Source: Deltaproteobacteria bacterium UBA2385
Lineage (GTDB): Bacteria; Myxococcota_A; UBA796; UBA2385
Direction of reading: 5' to 3'
Length of the DNA stretch: 8,645 bases
Assembly: GCA_002343455.1 (NCBI GenBank)
Contig: DDSR01000161.1
Location: 1 to 8,645 of the forward strand
In this document: positions 5,630-8,645 of the stretch, piece by piece
Layout: each line of letters begins with the position of its first letter
Numbering within the stretch: the first letter of the stretch is position 1
The notes under the pieces: model-generated
Told to the model about the DNA's origin: nothing
Database searches by the model: none
Seen by the model: the letters and a program-made list of their open reading frames with translations, nothing else
Position numbers and translations under genes: made by a program

Positions 5630-5943
5630 TATGGCAGCTCCAGTACTGGCTTGCTGTCGGCGCTCGACGTCGCCTTGAGCGCGTCTGCGAGCTCGTCCCC
5701 GTCGTCAAACAGTCCTACAAGGCCACCCAAGCCCGCTTCTGGGCCAGCTCGACGCAGTCGCTCGAGCTGATCGAGCTCGTCGGCGGAGACGATGGCCGCC
5801 ACCACCTTGCCGTATCGGGTGATGATCACGGGAGTACCGGGCTCGGCAGAGCTCAAGCACTCTGCGAAGTGGGCCTTGGCATCGGCTGCCGACATGGTCT
5901 TGGTGATGGCGCAACTCCTGGTCAAAATGGTCAAGTTGGCCAT
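5629..5943 (-). CDS. Phd/YefM-family antitoxin, partner of VapC
   Basis: The conserved N-terminal DNA-binding core reads KTMSAADAKAHFAECLSSAE, then GTPVIITRYGKVVAAIVSADELDQLERL, the Phd/YefM signature. The C-terminal tail (GLFDDGDELADAL to PVLELP) is the acidic toxin-binding part. The protein should neutralise VapC by binding it and repress its own operon. The start is uncertain. I give the furthest plausible ATG (5943, 104 aa), but its only upstream purine stretch is poorly spaced. A consensus AGGAG (5919-5915) sits exactly 7 nt before an ATC codon at 5907-5905, where relatives begin MTKT-SAADAK; that would give 92 aa. An ATG at 5895 is too far (19 nt) from that site and would cut into the core. 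The stop overlaps the vapC start by one base. Confidence 0.88.
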   Translation of the reverse strand: MANLTILTRSCAITKTMSAADAKAHFAECLSSAEPGTPVIITRYGKVVAAIVSADELDQLERLRRAGPEAGLGGLVGLFDDGDELADALKATSSADSKPVLELP

Positions 5944-5970
5944 ATCCCTGTTCCGCGTCTTGGCCAAGAC
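5915..5970 (-). promoter_or_regulatory. Candidate promoter and operator of the toxin-antitoxin operon
   Basis: The 14-bp sequence GTCTTGGCCAAGAC (5957-5970) is a perfect palindrome directly after the kinase gene's stop. On the minus strand it contains TTGGCC (5967-5962) as a possible -35, followed after 17 bp by TATGGC (5944-5939), a weak -10. Two direct repeats of TTGACCA (5934-5928 and 5925-5919), 9 bp apart, come next, then the AGGAG ribosome site (5919-5915). A palindrome over the -35 fits autorepression by a dimeric Phd/YefM antitoxin. The promoter assignment is weak because the -10 matches the consensus at only three positions. Confidence 0.45.
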
Positions 5971-5971
5971 A

Positions 5972-8645
5972 TCAGGATCCCCCCGTGCCAGGGCTCGGCT
6001 CCTGGGCGCCTTTGTGCAGGTTGTGGGCGTTGGCGAGGGAGGCTGCGGCGGCGGCGGCTTCCTCATCATGCAGGGCGCGGGATCGCAGGTGCAAGGCCCA
6101 CCACGCATCGACGGCCTGGCCGCGATCCAGCGCACCCCGGGTGGAGGCGGCGAAGAGGGCGCGCGCGCGGTCGGGCTGGCCGTCGGCGAGCTGCTGCATG
6201 GCCAGGGCGACCAGGGAGCGCGGCTCCCAGCGAGGGAAGCGCCCGACGAGCGCGCGCATGCGGCGTTCGGTGGCCCGGCGACCGGAGATGCCGGCCTGAC
6301 CGGCCATGCGGGCCTGGGCGTCGGCGATCAGCAGGGTGATGACGCGCGCGTCGGTGTAGTCCATTCGCACATGCAGGCGCTTCGCGACCCGATCAGCCTG
6401 CTCCAGCTCCTGCAAGGCCGGCTGGTAGGCGCCTCGCTCCAGGTGCAGCTCGGCCAGGAAACGCCGGGCCAGGGCCTCGCTGGGGTCGTCTCGTTTTCCG
6501 GCCTGGTCGGCCCAGCGGCGGCAGTGCTCCATCGCCCCCTGGGCATCGCCCTGCTGCCAGCGCAAGACGGCGTCGATGCCGTCGGCCCAGCGGGCGGTGC
6601 GCTCGTCGCCGGTGGCCTCGACCAGGGCTACCAGGTCGTGGTGGATGCGCGCCAGGGTGCCCGCGCCGGCGACGTGGATGGCGCAGGTGGTCGGCAGGGT
6701 GGCGGCCAGGGCGGCGTAGTAGGGATCGCCGGCCCGCAGCAGGCGGGTGGCGGCGTCGACGCCGTCGCTGAAGGCGGCCTGGGTCTCGCCGCGCAGCAGC
6801 CGGGCCATCGAGCGGTGCATCAGCAGCACGGCCGCCCCGACCGGGTCCTCGTCCTCCCGGATCTTCTCGCTGAGCGAGGCCTGCAGCGCTTCGGCGGCCT
6901 CTCGCCTGCCCAGGAGCTGGCGCCAGAGCACCTCGACCGCCAGGGCCCGGGTGTCCTCGGGCGCCGCCTGCAGCCAGAGCCGGTGCAGGCGCAGCAGCCA
7001 GGCGTGGTCCTGGCTGAAGCGCAGATCGTAGAGGGCCTCGAAGACCCGCCCGAGGCGAGCATCGGGGGCGGGGCGGGGCAGGCGGCAGCGCAGGACCTGG
7101 ACGAGGCCCCGCAAATCGTGGAGGACCCCCAGCAGCCCGCTGGGCACGGGGCGCCCCAAGGCTCGGGCGGCGCGCTCGTAGGCGGCGATCGCCCGCTGGG
7201 TCTCGCCTCGGCGGAAGTGCAGCTCGCCCTCGGCCTCGGCGAGCTCCACCTCGCTGAGGTCGGGCGCCGCTCGCAGTCGGGCCAGGACGAGGTCGGCGGC
7301 GGCCATGTCCCGGGCGAGCAGGGCGACCCGGAACCAGGTCAGCAGCCGGGCGGCGGTGGGCGGTCGGGGATCCGCCGCGCACAGCAGCAGCGCCTCGTCG
7401 GGAGCGCGCTGCATGGCCGCCTCGATCGCCGGCTCGACCACCTCGGCCAGCCGCGCTTCGTCACGTCCGCCCAGGGCGTAGCGGGCCACCAGCCAGGGCT
7501 CACGCTGCGGGTCCAGCGCCGCGGCGGCCTGCTTCTGGATCGACCGGCAGGCCTCGGGTCCCGGGATCGGCCCCGGCCTCGCCAGGACCTCCTCGCCGGT
7601 CCAGCGCGCCGCTCCGATGGCCTCCAGATCCCAAGCGAGCTCGACGACCTGGGGGGTCGAGAGGCCCACGGCGCGGGCCAGGGTGCGGTCCAGGGGGAGG
7701 TCGAGGACCCGGGCCTGGACCAGGAGCTGACGGGCGGCCTTGGAGAGCCGCGCCTCGGCGCCGTCCTGAGGCTCGTCGGGGAGGGGAGGGGTCGAGAGCT
7801 CGGCGGCGAGGCCGTGGGCGTGCTCGGGGCTGGCCGCGACCAGGGCGGCGGAGCCCTCGGTCACCACCTCGCGCAGCAGGCGCCGGCTGGCCCCGTCGAC
7901 GCGCTCGAAGGCCCGGGTCAGGACCAGCACGGGCGGCGGGCAGGCGGCCAGCATGCGCCGTAGGGCCAGCGCCAGCCGCTCGGGCTCGGGACGATCGCTG
8001 CGCGAGGGGCCTGCCCGCAGCCAGGCGCGGGTAGCCGGGACCGCCGCGGCGAGGGGGTGCGCCAGGGGGCCCAGCGCGGCGGCGATCTCGGCCAGGTGCA
8101 GGCCGCTGAGGCTCTCCGCGACATCCGCCGCCATGCTCAGCGCGTCGGCCAGGGGCAGGTCCCGCCGCCAGCCGGGCGTCATCCAGACCACCGTGCCCCC
8201 CTGCCGCCGCCAGGCCCGGTCCAGGGCCTCCAGCATGGGGCGGGTCACGTCGGGGTGGCCGATCAGTGCGCAGCTCGACTCGCGTCGGGCGAGGCTCATC
8301 AGCCGGCGCACATCCTCGGTCCGCACCGGGGGAGGCAGCAGGCGCGGACGAGGGAGGTCGGCGCGACCGGCCAGGAAGCGGCTGATGGCCAACCAGCCGC
8401 TGCGGGCGTCGGCCAGCCGCCCCTCCAGGCCGGCCATCACCATCGCCTGGAGCCTGGGTTCGGGCAGCGGATCGGGGGGGGGCAGGCGGGCGTGGGGGGT
8501 CCCCTCCAGCTCGGCGCGCGTCCAGGGCCGCATCCCCGTCAGCAGCTCGTAGGCCATCACCCAGGCGGCGAAGCAGTCGGTGGACGCGGAGGGCGCGGCG
8601 CCGGTGAAGAGGCTGGGGTGCATATAGGCGGGGGTGCCGGCGTGG
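5972..8645 (-). CDS. Ser/Thr protein kinase (C-lobe only in view) fused to degenerate ATPase and TPR region
   Basis: The gene enters from the right edge; its start and the kinase N-lobe and catalytic loop lie outside. The first visible residues, AGTPAYMHPSLFTG, match kinase subdomain VIII (GTPAYMAPE) but with HPS in place of APE. Next come the subdomain IX Asp (STDCFAAWVMAYELLTG, encoded about 8580-8535) and a subdomain XI-like Arg. Residues about 105-270 counted from the Met codon at 8623 resemble the NACHT/AAA-type ATPase module of such kinases, but ALIGHPDVTRPML replaces a GxxGxGKS P-loop and PVLVLTRAFERVD replaces the acidic Walker B. A winged-helix-like part follows (LSKAARQLL to EAIGAARWTG), then about 500 residues of TPR-like helix pairs (for example AELHLERGAYQPALQELEQA). 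The stop TGA is at 5974-5972. Likely a signalling scaffold that binds partners through TPRs; ATP hydrolysis by the middle module is doubtful. The vapBC pair starts 28-64 bp downstream. Confidence 0.88.
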   Translation of the reverse strand, partial: HAGTPAYMHPSLFTGAAPSASTDCFAAWVMAYELLTGMRPWTRAELEGTPHARLPPPDPLPEPRLQAMVMAGLEGRLADARSGWLAISRFLAGRADLPRPRLLPPPVRTEDVRRLMSLARRESSCALIGHPDVTRPMLEALDRAWRRQGGTVVWMTPGWRRDLPLADALSMAADVAESLSGLHLAEIAAALGPLAHPLAAAVPATRAWLRAGPSRSDRPEPERLALALRRMLAACPPPVLVLTRAFERVDGASRRLLREVVTEGSAALVAASPEHAHGLAAELSTPPLPDEPQDGAEARLSKAARQLLVQARVLDLPLDRTLARAVGLSTPQVVELAWDLEAIGAARWTGEEVLARPGPIPGPEACRSIQKQAAAALDPQREPWLVARYALGGRDEARLAEVVEPAIEAAMQRAPDEALLLCAADPRPPTAARLLTWFRVALLARDMAAADLVLARLRAAPDLSEVELAEAEGELHFRRGETQRAIAAYERAARALGRPVPSGLLGVLHDLRGLVQVLRCRLPRPAPDARLGRVFEALYDLRFSQDHAWLLRLHRLWLQAAPEDTRALAVEVLWRQLLGRREAAEALQASLSEKIREDEDPVGAAVLLMHRSMARLLRGETQAAFSDGVDAATRLLRAGDPYYAALAATLPTTCAIHVAGAGTLARIHHDLVALVEATGDERTARWADGIDAVLRWQQGDAQGAMEHCRRWADQAGKRDDPSEALARRFLAELHLERGAYQPALQELEQADRVAKRLHVRMDYTDARVITLLIADAQARMAGQAGISGRRATERRMRALVGRFPRWEPRSLVALAMQQLADGQPDRARALFAASTRGALDRGQAVDAWWALHLRSRALHDEEAAAAAASLANAHNLHKGAQEPSPGTGGS

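Noticed and set aside
4527..5678. Plus-strand open frame spanning the 239-aa gene and vapC
   Set aside because: It runs antisense through three supported minus-strand features and has no plausible ribosome site or domain.
5944..6135. N-terminal extension of the antitoxin frame
   Set aside because: It lies inside the kinase gene's 3' end and translates to Pro/Arg-rich shadow sequence; the Phd/YefM core begins after 5907.
5792..7963. Very long plus-strand open frame opposite the kinase gene
   Set aside because: Its translation is Gly/Gln/Ala-rich low-complexity sequence with no motif, while the minus strand gives clear kinase and TPR sequence. It is an artefact of high G+C codon structure.
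1..8645. CRISPR array, tRNA, rRNA or transposase
   Set aside because: No spaced identical repeats of CRISPR type, no tRNA-like cloverleaf, and no transposase or integrase motif were seen on either strand.

Overview
The window is GC-rich DNA, about 70% G+C in typical stretches. It carries a secreted protein behind an Asp-Thr repeat linker, a very short-signal lipoprotein, and a large Ser/Thr kinase fused to a NACHT/AAA-like region and TPR repeats. That combination points to a Myxococcota-type (former Deltaproteobacteria) organism. This is an inference from gene style; there is no marker gene here.

Layout. (1) Positions 1-783, plus strand: the 3' part of a secreted or lipoprotein-like gene with an Asp-Thr tandem-repeat linker and an OB-fold-like body. 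(2) 784-1399: an intergenic region holding a near-perfect palindrome, an inverted dispersed-type repeat (865-949), a 5'-truncated copy of a downstream gene on the minus strand (984 to about 1258), and a candidate promoter/operator region. (3) 1400-4386, plus strand: a tight three-gene operon (gaps of 8 and 12 bp). It encodes an unrecognised 256-aa protein, a 494-aa protein with a C-terminal trypsin/V8-like serine protease domain, and a 236-aa lipoprotein. (4) 4410-5129, minus strand: a complete 239-aa gene, faintly DUF2515-like, whose 3' end is the full-length parent of the fragment at 984-1258. (5) 5141-5943, minus strand: a degraded scrap of a kinase-TPR gene tail, then a VapC (PIN) toxin gene and its Phd/YefM antitoxin gene, overlapping by 1 nt. 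(6) 5972-8645, minus strand: the kinase/degenerate ATPase/TPR gene, entering the window from the right and lacking most of its kinase domain.

The main story is modular rearrangement. The protease operon is bracketed by two same-direction copies (about 260 bp, 88% identical by hand count) of the 3' end of the 239-aa gene. The toxin-antitoxin pair is bracketed by the intact kinase tail and a decayed second copy of that tail. The simplest reading is a repeated 'kinase-TPR gene followed by 239-aa gene' unit on the minus strand, into which the protease operon and vapBC were separately inserted or left by recombination. The protease itself looks chimeric: its N-terminal 250 residues have no cysteine and are encoded by about 70% G+C DNA, while the protease half has eight cysteines and about 52% G+C. 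The operon's three products have no assigned role beyond proteolysis and lipoprotein anchoring; a cell-envelope or secreted function is only inferred.
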